From the NCBI RefSeq assembly GCF_950023065.1, contig NC_088680.1, positions 11,706,559-11,770,558 of the forward strand: DNA of 64,000 nucleotides. The letters are read 5' to 3'. This stretch comes from Planococcus citri (Eukaryota; Arthropoda; Insecta; Hemiptera; Pseudococcidae). Positions 26,777-37,689 of the stretch are shown here, piece after piece. The notes under the pieces were generated by a model, which worked only from the letters and a program-made list of their open reading frames with translations, made no database searches and was not told where the DNA came from. Every line of letters starts with the position of its first letter. Position 1 is the stretch's first letter. Position numbers and translations under genes: made by a program.

Positions 26777-28769
26777 TTAATCTAATTTAAAAATGCCATC
26801 CAAAATACTGATTTTCAAATTCGTACTATTGATCGTCGATACAGCAGCTTCGGCAGATGGCATATCGCAACAGTAGACATATGTCCGAAAATCGTTCTTT
26901 AGCACTTCATCGAAGATTTGCCATTTGCTGAAATCGCAGGCCTCGGTGTTCTCTTTGCAAAGTTTCTTTGTACTGTAGTTATTATGCATTATAATGACAA
27001 TTGCTTCGCGTCTCTTCGCCGAGTACAGAAGCTTCCACCAAATCAAGGGGATGGTAATGCCTAATTTTCTACTATTTCCTAGATATTTTCGTCTCTCTGT
27101 CTCGTCATCTTTAAGCTCGCCCCATGTTCCGGTGTAAATTTCCGCATCTGGTATTTTCTCGTAGAGCTGATTAAAAAATTACTTATTAGGTGCCTCATAG
27201 AAAGTATATTTTTTTCCATCTTGAAGAATATTTCCCCTATGGAAGTACCTACTTACATGATTAAGTAGAAGTACATACCTTGATTAATCTAAACCTGATG
27301 TGTGAATTAATCAATTCCCATAGGTGTACCTTGGACTTATGTTGAAGGCTGTAGTTTATAATATGAAGTGTTGTCTTGATCCAGTGACCCAATGCGAAAT
27401 CTTCTTTGGGTACCAATCTTATTAAGTGGTAATTCCTTTCATCTTCGGGTAAATATCCTGTGGAAAAAATCATCACGTAAATATTGATTGTTCATCACTC
27501 GTGATCCTCTCTCCTCCCCTTAAGATCTACCTTGAAGTCGATAAGCTTCCAGAATATTTTCCAATTTTTTCAGGTTCCCAAGTCCGTAGGTTTCGGTTGA
27601 ATGTCGTTTAGAAAAATCGTGCAATGCGTGCTCTCCGTCCAATCGTAGATTACGTAGCATGTACGCTGACTTTATCGAATGTTTGGTGAAAATGACTCGA
27701 TTCTTGGTGTGGTCGTAACAGATTTCGTAGGTGGAAGGATATTGAACATCTGCGTACTTGTTTGCCTGAAAAAATGATTGGAAAATTTTTTAAAAATCAG
27801 ACGAAAGATGAAAGCTGGAAATTTGCTGAATAAAGTTGTCCATATTTGGCTTGAAAATTGAGTATTTTAAAGTGAAAAAAAAAATTAAAAACCACGAGTG
27901 GTCGATTCGATCACTTTGGTTGGTTGAAGGTGTCTTTTTTAATGCATTATTTTGATGAAACTCACTTTTTTTCGCCGTGTCAGTTTCTGTAACGCTGATT
28001 TCTTTACGCAAATCTATAAAATGTTCGAGAAAAAAAATCGAATGGTTACCAAAGGTATTAGATTTTTGAAATTCACGACTCCTACCTCTAATCCTAAGAA
28101 AGTAATTTTAATTTACTCACTTGATAGGCGAATTTATAAAGTAAACGTGACTCTGATCCGCAGTTTTCTACTTTGCCATCTTGTTTTTTATTTTCAATTA
28201 TTAAAGGTTTCACTTCTTTTGCACATATTGTTTTTTCTTCTTTATTATCGAATTTTTTCTCGAATAAACAATACTGATATTTTAAGTCGTCATTACTCGA
28301 TTCTAAACTCGTGGGTGTTTTTTCTGCATCTTTGCTTTCTTCAACTTTGTTTTCTCTATCCTCGTTTTCTTCTACACTTTCTGCAGCTTTGTCGACGACC
28401 TCATTATTGTTGGTTTTTTCTTTAGGTTCTTCTTCACTTGGGCAATAATGTGCTACATCATCGACCTTTTTATAGAAATATTCCTGTATTTGGTCTTTTT
28501 CTGTTATGTACACCTTTTTGGGAAATTCATACGAGCCTTTGTAATGAGCTAATAGTAGTGGACTTCGATTACGAACCTCGTCTTCTTCTGCGAAAACTGT
28601 GTGAAAAATTGTATTGAATTGAATGGAATTTTGTACGGAAAATTCTGTACATCTTTATGGATCTAATTGAGCGAACTATCACTTAGGTTTAGGTAGGTAC
28701 TTCGTACTTACATTTTGTGGTGGAAATTACGCATAATAAATGGAAAATCGCGAAGATAAAATGGCGCAT
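26777..28769 (-). CDS. Secreted DNA/RNA non-specific endonuclease-like protein, copy A
   Basis: I infer five coding exons (minus strand): 28712-28769, 28121-28596, 27531-27765, 27279-27457 and 26777-27166. All introns are GT-AG, phases match, and the total is 1338 nt, 445 residues plus stop. Exon 1 is a signal peptide (MRHFIFAIFHLLCVIS...). Exon 2 has an acidic, Lys/Glu-rich low-complexity stretch between conserved Cys. Exons 3-5 match the endonuclease family: ETYGLGN, LVPKEDFALGHW, TLHIINY, YTGTWGEL, IPLIWWKLLY and YVYCCDMPSA. The family's RGH motif before the LVPK strand is replaced by LIR, so the catalytic His is missing, and the Asn/Trp metal-binding segment is also changed. It is probably not an active nuclease. 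It is a paralogue of the gene at 34853-36714 with the same intron phases. Confidence 0.85.
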
Positions 28770-29099
28770 TTGAACGTAAATTATTCATTCGGTCGAAAAA
28801 AATTGATAAAATCGCGATGAAACGGAAACGTTTTTCATATTTAGATTTCAGTAAAATAGATGTAACGTACGTTCTTGTATGTACTACGTAGGTTGACGTG
28901 TAAAACGTGGATTGTAGGAGTGCAGATGGCTTCAAAATTGTGCAAATAAGACATTACGTTGTACGTGGTATGATTTCCGTGTAAAAATTATTAAGGGTAT
29001 GTCGTCGAAGTAGACGTAGAGACCAGAGAGTTGTGAAATGGGCACGAAATGAGTCCAAAATAGTCGTCAAATCGATCAATGTGAAAAATTGGAAACTTC
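28770..29099. other. Upstream region of endonuclease-like copy A
   Basis: Presumed 5' flank of the gene starting at 28769. No certain TATA box. A short ORF here is open only because it reads through exon 1 in another frame. Confidence 0.4.
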
Positions 29100-29710
29100 C
29101 CCACTATTCAAAATCGTCCATTTTGATAAAAAAAAATTGCTCGAAACTTGGTCTACCTCACTAAGTTGGCCTCTCGAATCGATTGCCACCATTTTCAAAC
29201 CGATCTGAAGCCTAGGTGCCTAGGGAAAAATTTGACTTTCCTCCAGCAAATTCAAATTGCCCTAGAAGAAGCTAAAGTGGTAAACAATCACTCTAAACTT
29301 GGTCTGCCCCTCTAAAGTTGACCTCCCGAATCGATTTCCACCATTTTCAAGCCGACCGAAACCCTACAACAAAAGTTGACTTTTATCCAACGAATTAAAA
29401 TTGCTCCAGAAGGACCGGAAATGTTAGAAAATCACTCAAAACTTAGTCTACTCCACTAAAGTCGACCTCCCGAATCGATTGCCACTATTTTTGGGGCGAT
29501 ATAGAGCCTGCAGGAAAATTTAGCCTTTCTTCTGCAAGGACAATTTCAAATTGTTCGAGAAGGCGTTCAGTGTAATCAAATTAGGTAATAACTAAAAAAT
29601 GTTATCCTCTCTTAAGTTCAAAATTCCGAATCGATTAGAAACCGGTCTCATTTTTCAGCTAAACCGAAGCTACCACCAGAAGTTGCTTTTTTTACATTAA
29701 GTAATTACAA
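29100..29710. repeat. Degenerate tandem repeat, period about 145 bp
   Basis: Four diverged units start near 29140, 29290, 29433 and 29588. Each has a phrase like ACTTGGTCTAC..CTCTAAAGTTG, then CGAATCGATTGCCACCATTT, then a GACTTT..CC-AACGAATT phrase. They carry many substitutions, so the array is old. Confidence 0.7.
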
Positions 29711-30359
29711 ATTGCTCGCAATGCTGCGTTCCCCAAAAACATCTGGTCCATTCCACCCACATTGCAAAATTGCCAAAAACGGAAAAAAAAGTAGGTATCG
29801 TTTTTTTGACAAAAATTGCGAAAAAAATAATTTTTCTGGCGATAATTGTCAAAAAATTTTGATTTTTGCAAAATATTGTCAAAACGTCTCGCATTTTAAC
29901 GAAAGTGCTGAAAAATTGCACTTTTTTTTCAAAAATTCAGCACTTCAAAATTGAACACTTTTTTGCTAAAAATTACCAGTTTTTTGTTACATAAAATTGT
30001 CCAAGTAGGTAGGTATTTATTTATCAACAAAAGTTCTCGCTTTTCAGAAAAATTCTTACCAAGTCTCATCTTTTTCCAAAAAATTGCCTCTTACTACTTT
30101 GTTACACAATTTTTCTAATAATTTCAATTTTTTGAAAATTTCCCTGTGAAAAATTTGACTTTGTTAATTAGGGCGTCCATTCTCTTGGAAAACCTGGATA
30201 AAGTCAGGGAATTTGGTGGGTCTGGAAAGGTCAGGGAATAAAGTCGATAAATTTTATAATTTTCATAAAAAATCCCCGGAATTTTGAAAAAACAATCAAT
30301 TGCAAATTCTGAATATGGGACTGTGATGAAAGAAAAACATTATTTTTTACTTCTCAAAA
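29711..30359. other. AT-rich intergenic DNA, nothing recognised
   Basis: Dominated by A/T homopolymer-like words (AAAAATT, TTTTTGCAAAA). No coding signal or transposon ends found. Confidence 0.5.
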
Positions 30360-30800
30360 CACAAATTTACGAAAGCTTTTGCCTTCGTTTTGCTCGAGCT
30401 TGTTTTCTTTTCTTTTTCAGAATCAAGATGGAAATTTTCTTTCAAAAAATCAACAAATTTTCAAGAGCTATCGCCCTCACTTGGGCCTGTTCTGTTTTAT
30501 TTTTTCAAAATCAACTTCCTTCAAAGAAACATTATTCAAATTCTGATATTTTTAAAGCTATAAAAAGTAAACTCCTCATCCTCACATAAAGAAGATCGTT
30601 TTTATGCTTCTTGATGTACAAATTTTCAACAGCTTTCGCCCTCGCTTCGCTGGAGCCTGACCTCTTTTCTTTTTCAAAATCAACTTCCTAAAGAAAATTT
30701 GAGCCTATTTAAATTCTAAACCTTTAAAAACCAAAAAGTAACTATAAGATGTTTAAAAGCTGTGGCCCTAGCTTTGCTCGGACCAAATTTCATATTTGAG
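30360..30800. repeat. Run of GCTTT-GCCCTCGCTTCGCT repeats
   Basis: Four diverged copies of a phrase AGCTTTCGCCCTCGCTTCGCT followed by T-rich sequence and TTTTTCAAAATCAACTTCCT lie at about 30375, 30465, 30630 and 30755. The same phrase occurs elsewhere in the window (26208, 39765, 39950), so it is a dispersed family. Confidence 0.6.
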
Positions 30801-31009
30801 ACCTCCAAGAATCCAAAAAATGAAAGAAAAATTTTCATAAGTCATAATGTACCTATATGATTGATATTTTTCTACCACATTAATCCACAAATTTTCCATC
30901 AAAATTATTCTCCATTTTTGGTTTTTCATTTGGCATGTTTTTTACCCAATTTACTCTTGGAATTGAAAAAAAAATTACCTAGAAAAGTGGAAAGGGTAAA
31001 TTGGGTACT

Positions 31010-31250
31010 ATAGATATGTTCTGATACATTCAAATTGCAGTCTGGTGCAAAGCAGATGCTAATACCAGTGATTGCTGCTGGATCTCCATTTTTTGAGCAC
31101 TCACCATCGGCAGTTACTTGCACGTATCCGTCAATGTCACAGACTAAATTGACTTTGTGATTGAAAGGGGTGTCTTTACACATCGCTGAATCGACTGAAT
31201 CGACTGATGGAACTTCGACACAAAGGATCTTCTCCCAAAGTTTGATGAGA
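31010..31250 (-). pseudogene. Pol fragment (integrase end to RNase HI) of a relative of the giant element
   Basis: One minus-strand frame reads LWEKILCVEVPS, then a short spacer, then VQVTADGECSKNGDPAAI and TGISICFAP...NLNVSEHI. This is collinear with Pol residues about 1774-1873 of the giant element (LWEINEF..., VWVWVDGACANNGDEDAI, AGIGICWHP...KNISERI) but diverged and shortened. No other parts of Pol are adjacent. It shows that the integrase-RNase HI arrangement is not unique to the intact copy. Confidence 0.75.
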
Positions 31251-31331
31251 TGGTGTTGAAAATTGAAAACATGTTTTTGTTGGGGTAATTTTGGGCAAAT
31301 AGAATCAGGGATAAACCATGCCTGATTGGTA

Positions 31332-31466
31332 GGGTGACAATGAAAAAAAAAATTCTGATTTTTGAATGCAGCACACAGGAAAAATGTGAACGTTTGGTGG
31401 TAGATTGACAATGAAAAAATAAATTCTGATTTTTGAATGCAGCACACAGGAAAAATGTGAACGTTT
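31332..31466. repeat. Tandem duplication of about 70 bp
   Basis: Two nearly identical units (31332-31395 and 31402-31466) share ATTCTGATTTTTGAATGCAG and the following CACACAGGAAAAATGTGAAC. It lies upstream, in the minus-strand sense, of the Pol fragment and extends that frame artificially. Confidence 0.75.
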
Positions 31467-31540
31467 CAAGTCACATGGCGACGTGTGGTGGAGAAATCAT
31501 TGAGTACACCCTACATGTATGAAGTGCAATAGAGTAACAA

Positions 31541-33242
31541 TATACTGTATTTTTTTGGTGAGGATTTGATGTTGTTGTTTCTTTGTCACAAGCTAACTCT
31601 AAAACAGTTTTTAACCCTTTCACGCCGAATATTGGTTTTGCATCCCAACTCCAATTTTTTTGCATTAAATCGTTCCTGGGGCATCTCTAAGCAACATAAG
31701 TTTGTTACAGATTTTTTCCTCAACTCACACTCAAGATATTGAGGTGGGAACACATATGTCCCAGCAGTGGTCTTTGAAAATTTGTCCCGGGACAGCATTT
31801 TGCAAAAATTGCTGGGGCAAGTGGGACAATACCAATAAAATCATTCCAGTATGCAAAAAGTCATGTAAAAAATTTGTATTTTGGATGCAAATGAGAAAAA
31901 ATTTTAAAAAACACACTTTTGCTCATAAATTCTTAAAATTTCAAAAAATTTACATTTTTATGAAATTTTACCAAAATTGAGACATTATTTTCCTTTGACA
32001 GAGGATTTCTTTGTGAGTAATGCATCAAATTCGATGAAATTTGGACATACAGTAAAAGCTCGTTATAACGCTCTTCAAGGGACCGGAGAAAAAGAGCGTT
32101 ATAAGCCGAAGCGCGTTATAACCAAAAGTCTCATTTTAACGCTAATTAGCGTTATACCGCGAATTCTCGTTTTAAAGCAAAAAAAGCGTTGTAAAGGAAG
32201 TGGAAACGAGAACTTTATTTTGAATTTGAACAACTGTTCCAGGTGGAAATAAAAAAATCTGAAATTTTACTTTGATTTTGAGGTCTGCTATAATAATATA
32301 AATGATTTTTTGGCAAAATTTTGCCATAAAAGTTTTTTTTTGAATTTTCAAAAATCAATACTACAGAAATTGCAAAAAAAGCTGTTGTTGCGGCCAAAAT
32401 GTTCAGAAAGTGATGATTTTTTACACATGAGTAAGCTTTCTTTTGCAAAAAAATGGGTTTTTGTTGCTAAAATTATGAAAAAAATGTGATTTTTCCTGAA
32501 TTTTAGAGCGTTAAAACGCGATTTATAATCGCTCATGAGCGTTATATCGCAATTAATTTTACATTGGTTTAAATGGGGATGTCAAGGGACCGGAAAGAAT
32601 CAGCGTTATAACGAAATCAGCGTTATATCCGAAAGCGTTATAACGAGCTTTTACTGTAATTTATGCAGAAAAACATTCCTGACAGACTGAAATCATCCTT
32701 TTTTCGATTTCTTGAAAAAATAACACCCAAAACAGCTCAAAAATATCAAAAAATTATTGAATAAAACTTATTCACATTTTTGTTTTTGAATTTGCTCCCT
32801 CGAAAATTATTCAAAATTAATTTTTTTTATACCAAAATGTAGCTTATTCAATATTTCTTCACTCAGCATCCACGTCCAAAGGCCATAATTTACCTTATAT
32901 CCTACAATTCCTACATGACTATTAATGAAAACCAGATTTTCATAGGGTAATTAATGGCCATTGTCGCCATCAGACATAGACAGTGACTGAACAAATATTG
33001 AATACACATAATAAGTAAATCTTATCTTTGTAACCTTTTAAATTTTTTGTAGGTGGTGAAAAAGTGTAGAGAAACATACAAAAATGTGTGTCAAGTTAAA
33101 AGCTAATTTTTTTCTGCAGGAAAATAAAATAGAAAAATTGGTTTTTCCGTAGAAATATAAGTAATTTAACAACGGTTTTAGAGTTAGTTTGTGACAAAAA
33201 AACAACAACATCAAATCCTCACCAAAAAAATACAGTGTATCA
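31541..33242. repeat. Inverted repeat pair flanking a MITE
   Basis: Arm 31541-31603 and arm 33176-33242 are reverse complements (TACTGTATTTTTTTGGTGAG ... and its complement) over about 65 bp with few mismatches. The 1.6 kb between them contains a pogo-like MITE and AT-rich filler. This may be a foldback element, or two opposed copies of one repeat; the frames in the arms are symmetric by-products. Confidence 0.6.
32050..32656. mobile_element. pogo-like MITE with TA target duplication
   Basis: 607 bp with terminal inverted repeats of at least 23 bp starting CAGTAAAAGCTCGTTATAAC, flanked by TA on both sides (32048-32049, 32657-32658). Further internal GCGTTATA words and a GGGACCGGA word occur near both ends. 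There is no transposase. TIR style and TA duplication fit the pogo/Tigger branch of Tc1/mariner. Confidence 0.88.
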
Positions 33243-33720
33243 TTACTCGCAAGGTCACGCTCAGATGTTATGTTCCAAACTTTGGAGCTATTGCGACACG
33301 GGTTAAAATCAAGTTTGAGGGATGAAACTTTGGAGATCATTTTTTGATATCTCATAGCACATTTTTCTAGTGTGATGTAAAAAAAATTATGAAACATTTT
33401 TTCCCCTGTGTATTTCATTGTCAACCTACTGATTGGGGGTGAATTTGAATGCAGTGGGAGTATTATTCAACTCGTCCTGTATTCTGCCTACAAAAATCTT
33501 CCAATTCACGTGAGAACGGTGGGGGTCATAAGTCCTGTTAATTTTTAACATGTAACTCTGTCACCTGTGCAACGCATAGTTCTTTTGACAGATAAGGATT
33601 GGGAATTGTGGGCTGTGGTGTGGGCTACCTTAATGTTGTTGTATTCTTGAAGGTTATACCAAGGGTAGGAAATCATCATTTACTGTATCAGTACACAAAG
33701 TACTATTACAAACTACAAAC
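33243..33720. other. Intergenic, nothing recognised
   Basis: AT-rich DNA between two repeat elements. A phrase near 33410 (CATTGTCAACCTAC) resembles the complement of 31400-31415, so the inverted pair may extend this far in degraded form. Confidence 0.4.
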
Positions 33721-34074
33721 TATAGACACTGGACTGTCCGCTTCGCGGAGTAAGACAACCAACGGGCAGCCATCTTGCCAAAAAAATCTGTGTAGAGCCA
33801 ATTTCTCCCGCTGAGTGCTCTTGGCTGCGCTGCTGTCGATTTCTTGAACAAACTACATGCAAAATACAGCGCAGCCAAGAGCACTCAGCGGGAGAAATTG
33901 GCTCTACACAAAACTCACTACCATCCCTTTCCCCCGTTGCCTGCGGATTGAAGTAAGTACAGCGCAGCCAAGAGCACTCAGCGGGATAAATTATCCCTAC
34001 ACAAACTTTCTTTACCGTTTCCATTCCCCTCGGCCTGCAGTTGGTTGTCTTACTCCGGAGGTCCAGTGTCTATA
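33721..34074. mobile_element. MITE with nested inner palindrome
   Basis: Ends are inverted repeats TATAGACACTGGAC with a subterminal GGAGTAAGACAACCAAC in both orientations. Inside, a ~43-bp arm (about 33790-33833) is repeated inverted at 33866-33908 and again in part at 33961-34000, built on GCAGCCAAGAGCACTCAGCG. GC content is above the surroundings. No ORF is meaningful; all are reflections of the palindrome. Confidence 0.8.
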
Positions 34075-34852
34075 CTACAAACTTACGTTATTATATTTTA
34101 TAATAAGTCTTGTATTAGTTTAGGTTTTAATCTTCTGTTTGTTGTTGGTGAAAGAATATTACGTAGTACCATTGTCCGTGATTATTTTCTTGATTTGGAC
34201 TCCTGATAACCTGATGTTGGATAGAATGGACTGCATCGTATTACAAACGACTTTTTTTGGCGATTGAGAATTTTATATCCAAAAAAGTATCCAGTTTGAA
34301 GAGAAACTTATGAAAAAAAATTATCCCACCGAAACTTCTTTTTAAATTCAAGTATGAGGTATGAAGCATTGAAATTTGGAAAAAAATATCTGGAAAATTG
34401 GTTTGGAAAACCTGGCAAAGTCATGGAAAATGACTCGTCAAAAATAGTGGACACCCTGTTGAATTTTTTTGATTGAAAAAAGGTAGTGAAAGAAGTGGTG
34501 ATTTTTTTCTACAAAAAATTCCATTAGATACTACGCTTTGATTAAATTGTCAAGAAGTCTGATTTCTTGCCAAAAAATCGCTTGAAGTTGCATTTTTTTT
34601 TTTTTTGCAAAAAATTCCTAAAGGTTTCACTCTCTTTTCCTAAAATAATTTGTCTTATAATGTGTCGCTTTTTCATCATTTTCAAAAGTTACACTTTATG
34701 CCAGAAATTATGTCTTTTAGTTGCCCCAAAATTCTCGTGGTTGTGATAGAAAGAGGATTGTACAAGTATTTGAACCAAAAACTCGTGATTATTGCAATGT
34801 TATTATTTTTCTCCTTAAAAATTTATTGCTTATAATATATTTTACTCGAAAG
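34075..34852. other. Intergenic, nothing recognised
   Basis: AT-rich with long T runs. It forms the 3' flank of endonuclease-like copy B. No polyadenylation site can be assigned with confidence. Confidence 0.4.
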
Positions 34853-36714
34853 TCAATCTATTTTAAGAACATCAGACGGATTACTGATTTTCAAATGTTT
34901 TAAATTTATCGCCGGTATAGCCTCGGAGGCCGAAGGTACGTCGCAGCAATAAACGTATTTTTGCATCGCTTCTTCGAGCTCGATATCGACTTTCCATCTG
35001 GATACATCGCAGGCATCTGTATCTTCTACGCAGAGTTTCTCCCCGCTGTCGTCGTTATGCAATATTATAACAACCCCTTGACGTATCAATGAGCAGTGTA
35101 TTAGTTTCCACCAAATTAAGGGAATAGTGACGCCAAGTTCTTCATCATTTCCCAGGTACCTTGGTTTCTTTCGCGAATTATCTACAAGCTGGCCCCACGT
35201 ACCGGTGAAAATTCTCACAGATAGGACATCATTGAACAGCTGATTGAAAAATGATTTAGGTAATCATTATAATCAAAATAGATTTTAGTTTTTTTTTTTT
35301 TTTTTTTTCAGTTCTACCTACTTACTTTGATTAATCTTGCATTGACATGCGAATTAATGGCTTTCCATAATGGTATCTTCGATACACTTAAAGGAATGTA
35401 GTTTATAATATGAAGTGTTGTCTTCATCCAATGGCCTAATGCGAAGTCTTCCATCGGTACCAACTTTTCCAACTTGTATTGTTTATTTTCTCTGGCTGAA
35501 ATTAAGGCACTTTTAGGTATCATTCAAGTCTGCAATTCTCATGTCTCCCCACCCTCCTCCTTCGAAAAAAAACTCACTCCGAAGTTGACCAGCTTTCAGA
35601 ATATTTTCCAAATTTTTCAGATTCCCCAGTCCGTAAGTCTCGGTTAAAGGCTGTTCAGGAAACTCGTGCAGTGCATGTTCCTCCTCCAGAAGTAAATTAC
35701 GTAAAATATACGGAGAATTTATTCTGTGTATAGTGAAAATGGTTCGATTCTGGGCATGATCGTAACAGATTTGGTACGTGTAAGGATATTGCAAATCTGC
35801 GTATTTGCTGGCCTGGGAATTCAAAATGAGTAGGTACGTTGATAAAAACAGATCGTTGCAGAATATCATCAAAGTTGTGAACTCGAAGGGGAAAAATCCC
35901 TTATTTCATTGAATGGGAGGAGGAAGAGGCGAAAGAGGGGGGCATTTCATACTAATTTTTAATTTCAACTATACGTAAAAACTTACTTTTGAAGATTTTC
36001 CAAGTCGCTTGAGTCTCGTGAAAAATGATTTTTTTACGCAAACCTAAAATAATTTATATAAAATAGGTATTCGTCGAATTACGATATTTTAAGATTTGAA
36101 TATCTACCTATCCAACCTACTTGGAAAGCGAATCTATACATTCGACGTGACTCCGACGACCCGCAGTATTCTGGACCATAATTTCCATTTTTCATTTGGA
36201 CCAGTAAAGGTTTCACCTCTTTTTTACATGTAGGTTCTTCTTTCTTGTCGAATTTTTTCTCGAATAAACAGTACTGGTGTTTTACATCATCGTCATCGTC
36301 GTTTGATTTTGCTGTTTGTGTTGTGGTGCTTTGTTCAGCCTTGTTGTCTTTTCTCGAGCTTTTGCCAGGTTTGTTGATTTCTTTGTTGGTGTTTTCTTCG
36401 TTTGGGCAAAAATATCGCGAATCTTTCTTCTTGTCGTAAAAGTATTCCTGTTCTTGGTCTGTTTCAGTTATACTGACTTTTTGTGGAAATACCCAGAAAC
36501 CTTTGTAGCTAGATAGTAATAATGCTGGGCTACGGTTCCGAAGCTCGATTTCTTCTTCGGCAGAAACTGTGGTGGAATTTCAACGATTTGTAGGTACCTA
36601 TTATTAGAAAAATTACATCGTCAAAGTATAAGAAGTAAGTAGATTGAAGGGCTTACCATTTGTGAGCAAAATCAAACATATTAATGAATTGGAAAACGCG
36701 AAATAAAGGCACAT
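34853..36714 (-). CDS. Secreted DNA/RNA non-specific endonuclease-like protein, copy B
   Basis: Five coding exons inferred: 36657-36714, 36121-36566, 35578-35812, 35326-35495 and 34853-35239 (minus strand). Total 1296 nt, 431 residues plus stop; introns are GT-AG with the same phases as copy A, and exons 1 (58 nt) and 3 (235 nt) are identical in length. Exon 1 is a signal peptide (MCLYFAFSNSLICLILLTN). Exon 2 has the same Cys frame (YFCPNEE, YCLFEKKFD, YCGSSES) around an acidic stretch. Exons 3-5 carry ETYGLGN, LVPMEDFALGHW, TLHIINY, FTGTWGQL, IPLIWWKLIH and YVYCCDVPSA. Where active nucleases have RGH it has LEK, so the catalytic His is lost here too. Shared loss in both copies suggests an ancestral non-nuclease role. 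Confidence 0.85.
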
Positions 36715-37689
36715 TTATGCGTATTCGATTGGGAAAAAATAGATAAAACTTGCGAATATCCGAAATGAGGTTCCATTTTATGTCTTCGAAATTGTTTTTC
36801 ACGTATAGTAGAGTTACGTAGTACGTAGGGAACGTCGATTATAGGTACGTAGAAGTAAAGATGGTTTAGTAATTGTGTAAACAAGAACTCGAAGTAGGCT
36901 ATATCCCTATTCTTTACGTGGTTTCATTTGATTGCAGCGCTTTATTCGTTGATCTTGACGGGGAAAGGGGTTGTCGGAAATGAAGTATTATCCAAGGTAT
37001 ATCGAAGCTCGTTTGAAATCATATTACGATAAGTGAAGTTGAAGCAGTGGGTAAAAAAACTGATCGATTCTCAATACCTATTTCAGGTTGGTCCATCTCA
37101 TTTCATAATAACTATTTTGTCTGACTTGATGATTTGAAAAAAAAATATATATTTTTATCAAGTGATCATTAAGATCACAAATCATCATAATTACCAACAC
37201 AACAAACTAAATCCCAATCACAATGATCTCCAACCATTGGAACTCGGAAGTGAAAAAATGTTGAAATTTGGAAACAAGAGTCACCCTCAGCCCTTTTCAC
37301 AGCCCCTCGCCTCTCTCACTGGTCACCGATTCAAGCTTAATAAACCCAGCGTCCAGTGCGCTGATTAGTTGATGGGGTGTTGAAATTAGCCACTGATAAA
37401 ATCTGAAAGAATTTGCTCTCCTTTCAATTCGAATATTTTTTATGCGATTGATGTTTGGCATACCTACATAGAAAATTAGAGAAGTTAGATCGCCAGAAAG
37501 TGGCGAAGTTTCAATGAAATCTCTAAAAAGGTAATTATGGATAGATAGTTAAAATTGCCTGAAGGAGACCGAATTACCCTAAAATTTAATGAAAAAGTGT
37601 CGATACAATGTAAAAACTTCCAGAAAACAAACCGTTGATAAAAGTTATCCACAAAAATAACGAAATACATATAAGTGCCTACTTAGGTG
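36715..37689. other. Upstream of endonuclease-like copy B, nothing recognised
   Basis: Presumed 5' flank and intergenic DNA. A short plus-strand ORF at 37162-37368 has no recognisable domain and is probably chance. Confidence 0.4.

Noticed and set aside
29100..29710. CRISPR-like array
   Set aside because: The units are long, diverged and contiguous, in a eukaryotic genome; this is an ordinary old tandem repeat.
30926..31447. 173-residue ORF as a gene
   Set aside because: Only its middle (31010-31250) is a Pol relic; the rest is created by a 70-bp tandem duplication.
33713..34123. Two opposed ORFs of 103 and 88 residues
   Set aside because: Reflections of the nested palindrome in the MITE at 33721-34074.
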